A DNA stretch of 36,959 nucleotides, taken from positions 1 to 36,959 of the forward strand of contig CAYFPS010000025.1 of the NCBI GenBank assembly GCA_964345075.1. Direction: 5' to 3'. Made by a program: the position numbers and the translations under genes. Positions 16,941 through 23,887 of the stretch are shown here, piece by piece. The DNA comes from CAYFPS01 sp964345075 (GTDB taxonomy: Bacteria; CAIWAD01). Every line of letters starts with the position of its first letter. Position 1 is the first letter of the stretch. The notes under the pieces were generated by a model. That model saw only the letters and a list, made by a program, of their open reading frames with translations. It did not search any database and was not told where the DNA came from.

Positions 16941-18028
16941 TAGAGTGTACCCCTCAGCTCCTGCTCGCGCTCAATGCTCTCAAACAGGGCCTTGAAGTTG
17001 CCCTTGCCGAAACTCTGTGATCCAGCGCGCTGAATGATCTCGAAGAAAAGGGTCGGACGGTCTTCCACCGGCTTGGTGAAAAGCTGCAGCAGGTAGCCCT
17101 TGTCATCGCGATCCACCAGAATGCGCAGGCGCTTGATGATCTCCAGATCTTCCTTGATGGCACCCACGCGATCGGTCACGGTCTCGTAATAGGTGTCCGG
17201 CACTTCAAGAAACTCAACACCATTGGCGCGCAGCTTGGAAACCGTGGAGATGATATCGTCCGTCAAAAGAGCCACGTGCTGCACACCGGCGCCACCGTGA
17301 AACTCGATGTACTCCTCGATCTGGCTCTTCTTGAGACCGGGTGCGGGCTCGTTAATCGGGAACTTGATCACATTGTTGGGTGCGGCCATCACCACACTGC
17401 GCAGGGCCGTGTACTCGGTGGAGATATCCTTGTCGTCAAAGGACAGGAAGCGCTCGAAGCCGAAGACACGCGTATACCAGTCGGCCCATTCATTCATGCG
17501 GCCATCTTCCTGGTTGCCGACCACGTGATCCACAATGCGGAAGCCAAGATCCTGTCCCTCGATCTCGTCGGCCTTGTAACCGGGCAGGAAGGGACCCGTG
17601 TAGGCATCCTTCTGGATGAAACTATGGACTGTATCACCGTAACTGGCGATGGATGCGCGCACAATGCTGCCGTGTTCGTCACTGACCGTGTGCGGCTCCT
17701 CGACCGGCCTTGCACCGTTGGCAACAGCCTGACGGAAAGCCTCGGCGGCATCATCCACCTCGAAGGCCAGATCACGCACAGCATCCCCGTGCAGCGTCAG
17801 GAAGCGGCTGATATTGCTTTCCACCGGCCGCAGGCTGCTGGTCAGCACCATGCGAACCTTGCCCTGGCCGACCACATAGGAAGCGGTATCCTTGTTACCC
17901 GTTTCCAGTCCGTTAAAGGCCATGCGTGAAAAGCCGAAAGCATTGCGGTAGTAGTATTCGGCCTGCTTGGCATTGCCGCACCAGAACTCCACATGGTGCA
18001 AGCGACGCAGTCTTGGATATTCAGCCAT
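16940..18028 (-). CDS. hpd: 4-hydroxyphenylpyruvate dioxygenase
   Basis: This 362-residue enzyme converts 4-hydroxyphenylpyruvate to homogentisate with decarboxylation and ring hydroxylation. Two vicinal-oxygen-chelate domains are visible. The C-terminal one carries the Fe(II) facial triad His168 (IVDHVVGN), His251 (GVQHVALLT) and Glu330 (LFFEIIQR). The last helix near FGKGNFKALFESIEREQELRG is the gating helix seen across the family. It is placed between DUF423 and hmgA in the same direction. A complete and confident call. Confidence 0.96.
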   Translation of the reverse strand: MAEYPRLRRLHHVEFWCGNAKQAEYYYRNAFGFSRMAFNGLETGNKDTASYVVGQGKVRMVLTSSLRPVESNISRFLTLHGDAVRDLAFEVDDAAEAFRQAVANGARPVEEPHTVSDEHGSIVRASIASYGDTVHSFIQKDAYTGPFLPGYKADEIEGQDLGFRIVDHVVGNQEDGRMNEWADWYTRVFGFERFLSFDDKDISTEYTALRSVVMAAPNNVIKFPINEPAPGLKKSQIEEYIEFHGGAGVQHVALLTDDIISTVSKLRANGVEFLEVPDTYYETVTDRVGAIKEDLEIIKRLRILVDRDDKGYLLQLFTKPVEDRPTLFFEIIQRAGSQSFGKGNFKALFESIEREQELRGTL

Positions 18029-18044
18029 GGTTAGGCCCTTTCGT

Positions 18045-18407
18045 TTAGTTGTTGATCAAGTTCCAGCCCAGCAGCAGCCAAGCGGCCAGCCAGGCAAGTC
18101 CACCAAGGGGCGTAATCGCTCCCAGGCGACGAATTCCACTGAAGGCAAGCAGATAGAGACTTCCGGAAAACAGGATGATCCCGGCAAGCAGCAGCCAGGC
18201 AATCAGCGTGGCCTGTGGAAGACGATCCGCCCACTGTGATACAATCAGCAGGAGCAGGGTGTGTGCCATCTGATAAGAGACGGCCGTTTTCCAGTGCTCG
18301 GCGCGCTGTCCTTCGGATAGCCGCTCCTTCAGACCATGAGCACCAAAGGCACCCAGGGCCACAGCAAGGAATCCGCTGAATGCAGCTACTGCGGCAAGGA
18401 AACTCAT
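18045..18407 (-). CDS. DUF423 family small membrane protein (YgdD-like)
   Basis: A 120-residue protein with four membrane helices and the DUF423 signatures LAVALGAFGAHGLKERL near the N-terminus, TAVSYQMAHTLLLL, and LFSGSLYLLAFSGIRRLGAITPLGGLAWLAAW. Function is not established for the family. The ATG overlaps the phhA stop by four bases and the stop is 16 bp before hpd. It therefore sits inside the aromatic catabolic operon, where a role in substrate entry or membrane support is only a guess. Confidence 0.92.
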   Translation of the reverse strand: MSFLAAVAAFSGFLAVALGAFGAHGLKERLSEGQRAEHWKTAVSYQMAHTLLLLIVSQWADRLPQATLIAWLLLAGIILFSGSLYLLAFSGIRRLGAITPLGGLAWLAAWLLLGWNLINN

Positions 18408-20119
18408 AAAAGCGCAGATCCTCGCTCTACCAGCTCGGCAGTTTCAAGATTTGCTTTGGCAAGGGCATCCAGCTCGGCGCGCAGACGAGCGAGAACTTCG
18501 GGCTTCAGCCGCTGACCCAGCTCGACAAGTTCCAGACGCAGCAGCCAGTCCTCCGGCCACTCCTTTGTCATTGTGGCAATCGCCTCCAGGCTTTCCAGCG
18601 CTTCCGCCGTCCACAGGTCCCGATCCCGCAGACGGCGCAGCTCCAGATACCAGCCACAGCGCTCGCGATTTTCTGCGGTAAGCGTGCAGTTCATGCGCGG
18701 GCGCTCTCCGGGCAGGTCTTCCTTGTCCATCGAGCGGTCCAGCCAACCGCCGGACACGGCAATCACCTTGCTGCCGCAAGCCAGATCAAAGTGGCCCCAG
18801 GCCGGATCAAAGAGAAGCTGCTCGCCCCGTGTTACACGACATTGATCGAAACGAATGACTTGAGTTCTGCCCTCAATGCGCCGAAGCTCGTGCAGTCGTC
18901 CGACAAGCACCACACCCGATTCAAACTCCAGGCGTCCTGCTTCGCCATCCACGAAGCCACATGCGCGCAAGGTGGGCAGGTCAAGCTGTGATGCATCAAC
19001 GCCCAGACGCTTCAGCGGGCCAAGCGGCGTTCCAAAACCTCCAGCATGGCTTTCCCGGCTGTGCCCCGCGTGCACGGCGCCAGCTGTTCCCAGCATGGCC
19101 GGACCGGTGAATTGCAGGTAGCTTGCTTCTCCGGCTTCGTTCTGATCCACTCGCGTCAGGACACCGCTGATTTCCAGCCGCGAATCAAGTTCCACCGTGA
19201 CCGGCGCATGAGCCTTCAGCGCCTTTTCAAGCGCTGGCATCCCGCCTGTGTTACAGGCCATGGTGGCAGCATATTCTTCCAGCAACTTCAGCAGAAACTT
19301 GAAGTCCGGTGTTACAAAGAGCTGAGGCTGCGGTTTGGTGATATCATAACTGGTTGTGATACAATCCAGACTCATCGGCAGATGCTTGACGGCCGGTCCC
19401 AGGCAGCGGTAACTCTCACCTGCTGAAGAAAGAAGACCTGCGCCATAAATACGCGGATTGTCGATTTCACCAACCAGACCGTACTCGACTGTCCACCAGT
19501 ACATGCGGCTAAGTTCAGCCGACTCGCTGATCCAGCCCGTCTCGGCGGTCACGGCGTCCAGCTCCTGCTGCGCCCCGGCAATCTGTTCAGCGGTGGCGTG
19601 AGGATCTTCCTTCAGCTCCGAAAGCCTGCGAATCGCCCGGTAAACGGCCATGTCCTGATTGGAGTAAATCGCGCGGCGTGATACACTGCCATAGGCCTTC
19701 AGGTAGCGGGAGTAATCGGGATCCGCAATGATCGGCGCGTGGCCAGCGGCTTCGTGCACGACATCCGGCGCGGGCGTGTATAGAATATGCTCGAACTGCC
19801 GCATGTCACAGGCAATGGGCAGGATGCCCAAAGACTGGAACTCCATGAAGATCTGCGGCGGAATGAAGCCACTGACCGCCACGGCCCGCCAGCCGATATC
19901 ACGCATGCGATTGTCCATTTCATGAATCGATGGAATCCGCTCGCGGCTGATTCCCATGCGCTGAAGGCCTTCCAGATAGAGCTCGTGTGCGTGCTCACGA
20001 AAGAAAGAGCCCGATACACGCATGATATAGCGCCAGGCCGCATGGTCAATCGGCGTATAGAGCTCGGGCTTCTGCTCAACGGTCCAGACCAGCAGATGCT
20101 CGGGAATCGTATGTGTCAC
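18404..20119 (-). CDS. phhA: Phenylalanine 4-hydroxylase, long form with C-terminal extension
   Basis: The first roughly 290 residues form the iron- and pterin-dependent aromatic amino acid hydroxylase domain, converting phenylalanine to tyrosine. The metal triad is His122 and His127 (VVHEAAGHAP) with Glu212 (WWTVEYGLVG). A further 280 residues follow, unlike the compact proteobacterial enzyme of about 260-300 residues; long forms are known in Bacteroidota and related groups. The start is GTG at 20119, preceded by GGAGGT. First gene of the operon phhA-DUF423-hpd-hmgA. Five TGTAWCAC-type words occur inside it, all in coding-strand orientation. Confidence 0.93.
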   Translation of the reverse strand: MTHTIPEHLLVWTVEQKPELYTPIDHAAWRYIMRVSGSFFREHAHELYLEGLQRMGISRERIPSIHEMDNRMRDIGWRAVAVSGFIPPQIFMEFQSLGILPIACDMRQFEHILYTPAPDVVHEAAGHAPIIADPDYSRYLKAYGSVSRRAIYSNQDMAVYRAIRRLSELKEDPHATAEQIAGAQQELDAVTAETGWISESAELSRMYWWTVEYGLVGEIDNPRIYGAGLLSSAGESYRCLGPAVKHLPMSLDCITTSYDITKPQPQLFVTPDFKFLLKLLEEYAATMACNTGGMPALEKALKAHAPVTVELDSRLEISGVLTRVDQNEAGEASYLQFTGPAMLGTAGAVHAGHSRESHAGGFGTPLGPLKRLGVDASQLDLPTLRACGFVDGEAGRLEFESGVVLVGRLHELRRIEGRTQVIRFDQCRVTRGEQLLFDPAWGHFDLACGSKVIAVSGGWLDRSMDKEDLPGERPRMNCTLTAENRERCGWYLELRRLRDRDLWTAEALESLEAIATMTKEWPEDWLLRLELVELGQRLKPEVLARLRAELDALAKANLETAELVERGSALL

Positions 20120-20281
20120 ATGTACCTCCGCTGCGGGGGAGTCTTCGCCAGATACCAGTAAATCCTTTTAACAATGTAAGGGGCCACTCGCCTTTCACCC
20201 ATGACACCCGTCAAGCAGGGATGTTAATTGTTCCACAGAAGCGTTGGCAGCCTGAGGAATCGAATCGCCATTGATTTGATT

Positions 20282-20310
20282 TTGAACTTATGTTCATTAC
20301 TATTGATAAC
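20282..20310 (+). promoter_or_regulatory. Candidate sigma-70-type promoter for DUF134
   Basis: TTGAAC (20282-20287) and GATAAC (20305-20310) are separated by 17 bp and would start transcription about 15 bp before the DUF134 ATG. The surrounding AT-rich stretch is the only one in the 213-bp divergent gap. Read as a pattern, without experimental support. Confidence 0.4.
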
Positions 20311-20332
20311 GATTTACCAATACCGGATTATC

Positions 20333-20719
20333 ATGCGCAGACCACGCAGACGATGTATCAAGCAGGACGCGCCCTTCAGCTGCTTCAAGCCTGCGGGCAT
20401 TCCCGCCGGTGAGCTGCCCAGGATCAACCTGCAGCTTGACGAATTTGAGGCCATTCGGCTGGCGGACCATCTGGGGCTGGACCACCTTGCGGCAGCCACG
20501 GCCATGGAGATTTCCCGTCCTACGTTCAGCCGGCTGATTGAACGGGCCCGCTCCAAGGTTGCGGCATTCCTGCTTAAAGGGGCGCGGCTGGAAATACATG
20601 GCGGTCCGGTATGCTTCAAAGGGGGCGGCAACTGCCAGGCAAAGGAGCTTCGCAGCGGCGGCAAGACAAACGTGAACGAACAATTCGACAGGAGAAACAA
20701 TGATCAGGCATATGAATGA
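20333..20719 (+). CDS. DUF134-family HTH protein
   Basis: A 128-residue cytoplasmic protein of the DUF134 family. It begins MRRPRRRCIK and contains INLQLDEFEAIRLADHLGLDHLAAATAMEISRPTFSRLIERARSKVAAFLL, a sigma-region-4-like helix-turn-helix. The family commonly sits beside NifB/NifX-type or metal-related small proteins. I choose the ATG at 20333 because residues upstream of it are not family-like. The 3' end overlaps the next gene by 20 bases in another frame. A regulator role is inferred from the HTH. Confidence 0.88.
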   Translation: MRRPRRRCIKQDAPFSCFKPAGIPAGELPRINLQLDEFEAIRLADHLGLDHLAAATAMEISRPTFSRLIERARSKVAAFLLKGARLEIHGGPVCFKGGGNCQAKELRSGGKTNVNEQFDRRNNDQAYE

Positions 20720-21098
20720 AAGCGCACACCGCGCCGGCGAATGCTGTGGCGGCGGTGGGCATGGTCGAGGATGTGGCAGCGGTCGCGGTCGCGGAATGGG
20801 TCATGGTCATGGACATGGCTGCGATCTCGAACATGAAGGTGAAGGTGGCGCAGGAAGGGGCCGCGGCCATGGCGGCTTTGGCCCCGGTGGTGTCTGCATC
20901 TGTGCCAGCTGTGGAAGGGAAATCCCCCATGAAGAAGGCAAGCCCTGTCTGGGAAACTACTGTCCGGATTGCGGCAGGCGGATGGTCAGGCCGGAACTGA
21001 TTGCCAGACATGGTCATCGACATCAGAATGCGGAAAAGGGCGGGACCCATGGCCTGAGTCCGGCAGTTGGCGAAAGCGAAGAGCCTGAAAAGGGCTGA
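20700..21098 (+). CDS. Gly/His/Cys-rich zinc-ribbon protein
   Basis: This 132-residue protein overlaps the DUF134 gene. It starts at an ATG preceded by GGAGAAACA. Residues 15-60 are a low-complexity Gly/His/Arg/Cys region (for example HGRGCGSGRGRGMGHGHGHG) likely to bind metal. Residues 66-98 form a zinc-ribbon-like module with CxxC pairs Cys68-Cys71 and Cys88-Cys91. The tail is acidic. The function is unknown; metal sequestration or a metal-linked role with DUF134 is inference. The overlapping frame starting at 20716 is rejected as a shadow. Confidence 0.7.
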   Translation: MIRHMNESAHRAGECCGGGGHGRGCGSGRGRGMGHGHGHGCDLEHEGEGGAGRGRGHGGFGPGGVCICASCGREIPHEEGKPCLGNYCPDCGRRMVRPELIARHGHRHQNAEKGGTHGLSPAVGESEEPEKG

Positions 21099-21128
21099 AT
21101 CAATAACCATGCTTCAAAGGAATTAACA

Positions 21129-21157
21129 AGCCTGCCCTTAAGCGCAGGCTTTTTTTG
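21129..21157 (+). terminator. Rho-independent terminator after the zinc-ribbon gene
   Basis: Arms AGCCTGC and GCAGGCT around a short internal loop are followed by a run of seven T. It lies 30 bp past the stop and closes the DUF134 transcription unit. Confidence 0.9.
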
Positions 21158-21619
21158 TGAGATCGCCTCTCGCAAAAATTCTGAACCATTCTCGTATATC
21201 ATTTATTCATAATACCTTGAATGACCTTATCGACCCTGATTTTTCCAGGAATGATGACTTGTGTTCAGTTCGGCTTGTTAGTATTTTATTTTAACAGGCC
21301 AGGAGTTGGAACCTTTCACCGTAACAGGAATTGTCAGGAAGCCCATTCCTCCCTTTGAATAAATGTTTGCGGCGCGCCCTGCCCCGCAAAGGAAAGCGTC
21401 TTACCGGCTGCTTGTCCGGAAGCCATATCGCCTGAAGCTCCTTTGCACCTTCAGGCAGCGTTCACACGAAAAGGCAAATGCCATTCATGCTGATTGTTGA
21501 TTGAGGCCCCTGTCTCAGAGTCCCCCGTACTCTGCAACATGGACCACAATGACATAAGTCGGAACAGGCTGCTGAACAATGGGTTCGGTGGCTCGTCCAA
21601 AACCCCTGGGAGGTTCTTG
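21158..21619 (+). promoter_or_regulatory. Long leader region of the porin/TRAP operon
   Basis: A 462-bp stretch with no convincing gene. A weak promoter candidate is TTGTGT (21259-21264), 17 bp, TATTTT (21282-21287). Downstream are a GCCTGAAG/CTTCAGGC hairpin near 21431-21458 and a CAGAGT/ACTCTG hairpin near 21516-21534. GGGAGG just precedes the porin ATG. An in-frame extension upstream of that ATG is not signal-peptide-like. If transcription starts near 21294, the mRNA leader would exceed 300 nt, leaving room for post-transcriptional control. No known riboswitch was recognised. Confidence 0.35.
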
Positions 21620-22783
21620 ATGAACTCAAAGCTGTTGACCCTTGCCATGGCTGCCTGCATGCTGGGTGCCGGATTTCAGACGGCCGAAGCTGGTGCCAAG
21701 CTCAAGATCAACGACACGTCAACCATCGATCTCGGCTTCCGCGGTCAGTTCCTGTACATGTCCATGGACAAGGATCTGGACGGCGATGGCGCCTGGGATG
21801 GCTATGACCAGTGGAAAGTTCGCCGTGCCCGTTTCCGCCTGAAGGGCGTCGTCAATGAGAATTTCAGCATGTTCATGCAAACCGACGTCAGCGGCAATAC
21901 GATGATCATGATTGATGCCTATGCCCACCTGAAGGCCAGCAACTGGATGCAGTTCTTTGTCGGCCAGAACATGGCTCCGACCAGCCGTCAGGCTACCACA
22001 ACTTCAGGCGCCAACACCAGCATCGACTACTTAAGCCTGACCTACAAGACCCTGAACTGGGGTATGCGCGGAGTGAGCGGCTTTGCAACCTCCACGTATG
22101 GCGGAAGTGATAGCGGCGTACGTACAAGCTGGCATGTGCGCGATCTGGGTGGAACCTTCTTCGGCAGCGGCGCCATCGGCGAAAACCTTTCGATGAAGTA
22201 TTACCTGGGAAGCTATGACGGCAAGCAGGGTGGAGTTGAAGACGAGATGCGCCTGAGCGGCCGCGTCCAGTTCAACTATGGCGATGCCGAAGCTGGCTAC
22301 TACAACAGCAGCAATTACCTGGGAAAGAAGCAGACCATTGGTGTCGGCTTCTCCTTTGATAATCAGAACAGCATTGCAGCCGATGCCACCACCGGCGACC
22401 TGATTGACTACGCCTACATGAGTGCTGACTTCTTTGCCGAGCAGCCCGTGGGCAGTGGCAGCCTTTCCCTTGAGGCTGGCTATGTCGGTCTGGATCTGGG
22501 TGATTACATGCAGCATGCAGCCGGCAGCGGCATGTATGTGCAAACCGCCTACACCATGGCCGGTGGCAAGTTCCAGCCCTGGCTGGACTACGAAACCTGG
22601 ACCTCGGATGCCGACGATGATGCCGGCAGCTTCAATCTGATGCGCCTGGGCGTGACCTACTTCCTGCAGGGCAACAATGCCTCGATCAAGCTGGGTTACG
22701 AAAGCTTCAATACCGAGCTGCCCATCACGGGTTCGGAAGACAGCATCGGCACGATGGTTCTGGCCTTCCACACCACCTTCTAA
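21620..22783 (+). CDS. Outer-membrane porin (phosphate-selective porin O/P-like)
   Basis: This 387-residue protein has a signal peptide at residues 1-24 (MNSKLLTLAMAACMLGAGFQTAEA). Many alternating amphipathic strands follow, for example KLKINDTSTIDLGFRGQFLYM, WKVRRARFRLKGVVNENFSMF and KLGYESFNTEL. It ends in a terminal Phe, as beta-barrel outer-membrane proteins do. It precedes the TAXI/TRAP genes by 49 bp and probably supplies the outer-membrane passage for the TRAP substrate. A GGGAGG site fixes the start. No TGTAWCAC word occurs in it. Confidence 0.84.
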   Translation: MNSKLLTLAMAACMLGAGFQTAEAGAKLKINDTSTIDLGFRGQFLYMSMDKDLDGDGAWDGYDQWKVRRARFRLKGVVNENFSMFMQTDVSGNTMIMIDAYAHLKASNWMQFFVGQNMAPTSRQATTTSGANTSIDYLSLTYKTLNWGMRGVSGFATSTYGGSDSGVRTSWHVRDLGGTFFGSGAIGENLSMKYYLGSYDGKQGGVEDEMRLSGRVQFNYGDAEAGYYNSSNYLGKKQTIGVGFSFDNQNSIAADATTGDLIDYAYMSADFFAEQPVGSGSLSLEAGYVGLDLGDYMQHAAGSGMYVQTAYTMAGGKFQPWLDYETWTSDADDDAGSFNLMRLGVTYFLQGNNASIKLGYESFNTELPITGSEDSIGTMVLAFHTTF

Positions 22784-22813
22784 TGAAAGCGGGGGCCCCG
22801 TGCCCCCTTTCAT
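22783..22813 (+). promoter_or_regulatory. Intergenic hairpin between porin and TAXI genes
   Basis: ATGAAAG(C)GGGGGC pairs with GCCCCCTTTCAT, a 12-bp stem with one bulged C, without a following U-run. It could stabilise the 3' end of the porin mRNA or cause partial termination, giving more porin than transporter. Confidence 0.5.
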
Positions 22814-22832
22814 CAGCTTAACGGGAGACAAC

Positions 22833-23816
22833 ATGAAGAAGAGCATCAAACTGCTGAGCCTGGCGCTGGCCGCCTGCACGCTGCTCGGCATTGGAACCGC
22901 CATCGCCAAGGAACGCCTCGCTTTTTCCGGCGGACCCGACGGCGGCACCTTTCAGTACTTCTCAAATGGCATTTCCAGCCGCCTGAGCAAGAACATCGAG
23001 GGTGTGGAGCTTTCCAATACGGCCTCGGCCGGATCCCTTGAGAACCTGCGCCGCGTCAATAGCGGCGAAGCCGACTTCGGTATCAGCTACTCGGGTGATG
23101 TTTACCTGGCCTCCAAGGGTCGCCTGACCAAGGACACCAAGGAGTACACCGACGTCCAGTGTCTGGCCTACCTCTATGGCGCCCCCGCGCACATGGTGGT
23201 GCTGGCCGAATCGGGCATCAACAGCATTGCCGATCTGGAAGGCAAGCGCGTGGCTGTGGGTGGAGCCGGTAGTGGTGCTGCCACCGCCGCCCAGCGCTAC
23301 TTCACCAGTCTGGGCCTGTGGGACAAGATGAAGGTCGAGTACCTGGGCTACAGCGATGCTGCCGCCGCCATGGGCGACAAGATGATTGACGGCTTCTGGG
23401 TTTTTGCCGGATTCCCCAACAGCTCTGTGATACAGGCTGCCGCCAGCAACCCGATCAAGCTGCTGCCGCTGGTTGAAGCCGGTGAGAAGAGCGGCTTCTT
23501 TGAAGAGTATCCCTTCTACACGCTGGTGACCATTCCCGCCGGCACTTACAGTGGTGTGGACACGCCGATTGCCAGCTTCCAGGATTCCGCTTTGTGGATT
23601 GCCGGCAAGCATGTCAAGGAAGATTTCGTCTACACGGCACTGACGGAGATCTTCTCCAAGGAAGGCCTGGCCTACATGGTCAAGGTCAAGAGCACGGCCA
23701 AGGCCATGAGCGTCGAAGGCGCGCTGAATGGAATTGTAACACCCGTCCATCCAGGTGCCGCCCGCTTCTGGACCGAGCACGGTCTGACCCTTAGCGAAGC
23801 ACAGCAGATCAAGTGA
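22833..23816 (+). CDS. TAXI-family TRAP transporter solute-binding protein
   Basis: A 327-residue periplasmic binding protein with signal peptide MKKSIKLLSLALAACTLLGIGTAIA. The family signature LAFSGGPDGGTFQYFSNGISSRLS lies near the mature N-terminus, followed by SNTASAGSLENLRRVNSGEADFGISYSGD and GKRVAVGGAGSGAATAAQRYF. TAXI proteins deliver substrates such as dicarboxylates or glutamate; the ligand here is unknown. GGGAGA precedes the ATG. It is placed between porin and permease in a single operon. Confidence 0.93.
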   Translation: MKKSIKLLSLALAACTLLGIGTAIAKERLAFSGGPDGGTFQYFSNGISSRLSKNIEGVELSNTASAGSLENLRRVNSGEADFGISYSGDVYLASKGRLTKDTKEYTDVQCLAYLYGAPAHMVVLAESGINSIADLEGKRVAVGGAGSGAATAAQRYFTSLGLWDKMKVEYLGYSDAAAAMGDKMIDGFWVFAGFPNSSVIQAAASNPIKLLPLVEAGEKSGFFEEYPFYTLVTIPAGTYSGVDTPIASFQDSALWIAGKHVKEDFVYTALTEIFSKEGLAYMVKVKSTAKAMSVEGALNGIVTPVHPGAARFWTEHGLTLSEAQQIK

Positions 23817-23827
23817 TCTGATCAATC

Positions 23828-23859
23828 GGGTGGAGTGGCTCCTCCAGGTCACTCCGCCC
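23828..23859 (+). promoter_or_regulatory. Intergenic hairpin between binding protein and permease
   Basis: GGGTGGAGTG (23828-23837) pairs with CACTCCGCCC (23850-23859), ten base pairs with one G-U, loop 12 nt, no U-run. As in many binding-protein operons, it may protect the upstream transcript and lower expression of the permease. Confidence 0.5.
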
Positions 23860-23887
23860 TCCCTTTCCCCATTCCCCGGAGCACATC

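Noticed and set aside
20300..20330. Fur-box-like stretch (TTGATAACGATTTACC) before DUF134
   Set aside because: Only a partial match to the GATAAT-type consensus and no inverted symmetry, so not called as an operator.
20716..21000. Alternative Ala/Val-rich frame inside the zinc-ribbon gene
   Set aside because: The 20700 frame has a better ribosome-binding site and two CxxC pairs; the other is low-complexity by-product of GC-rich repeats.
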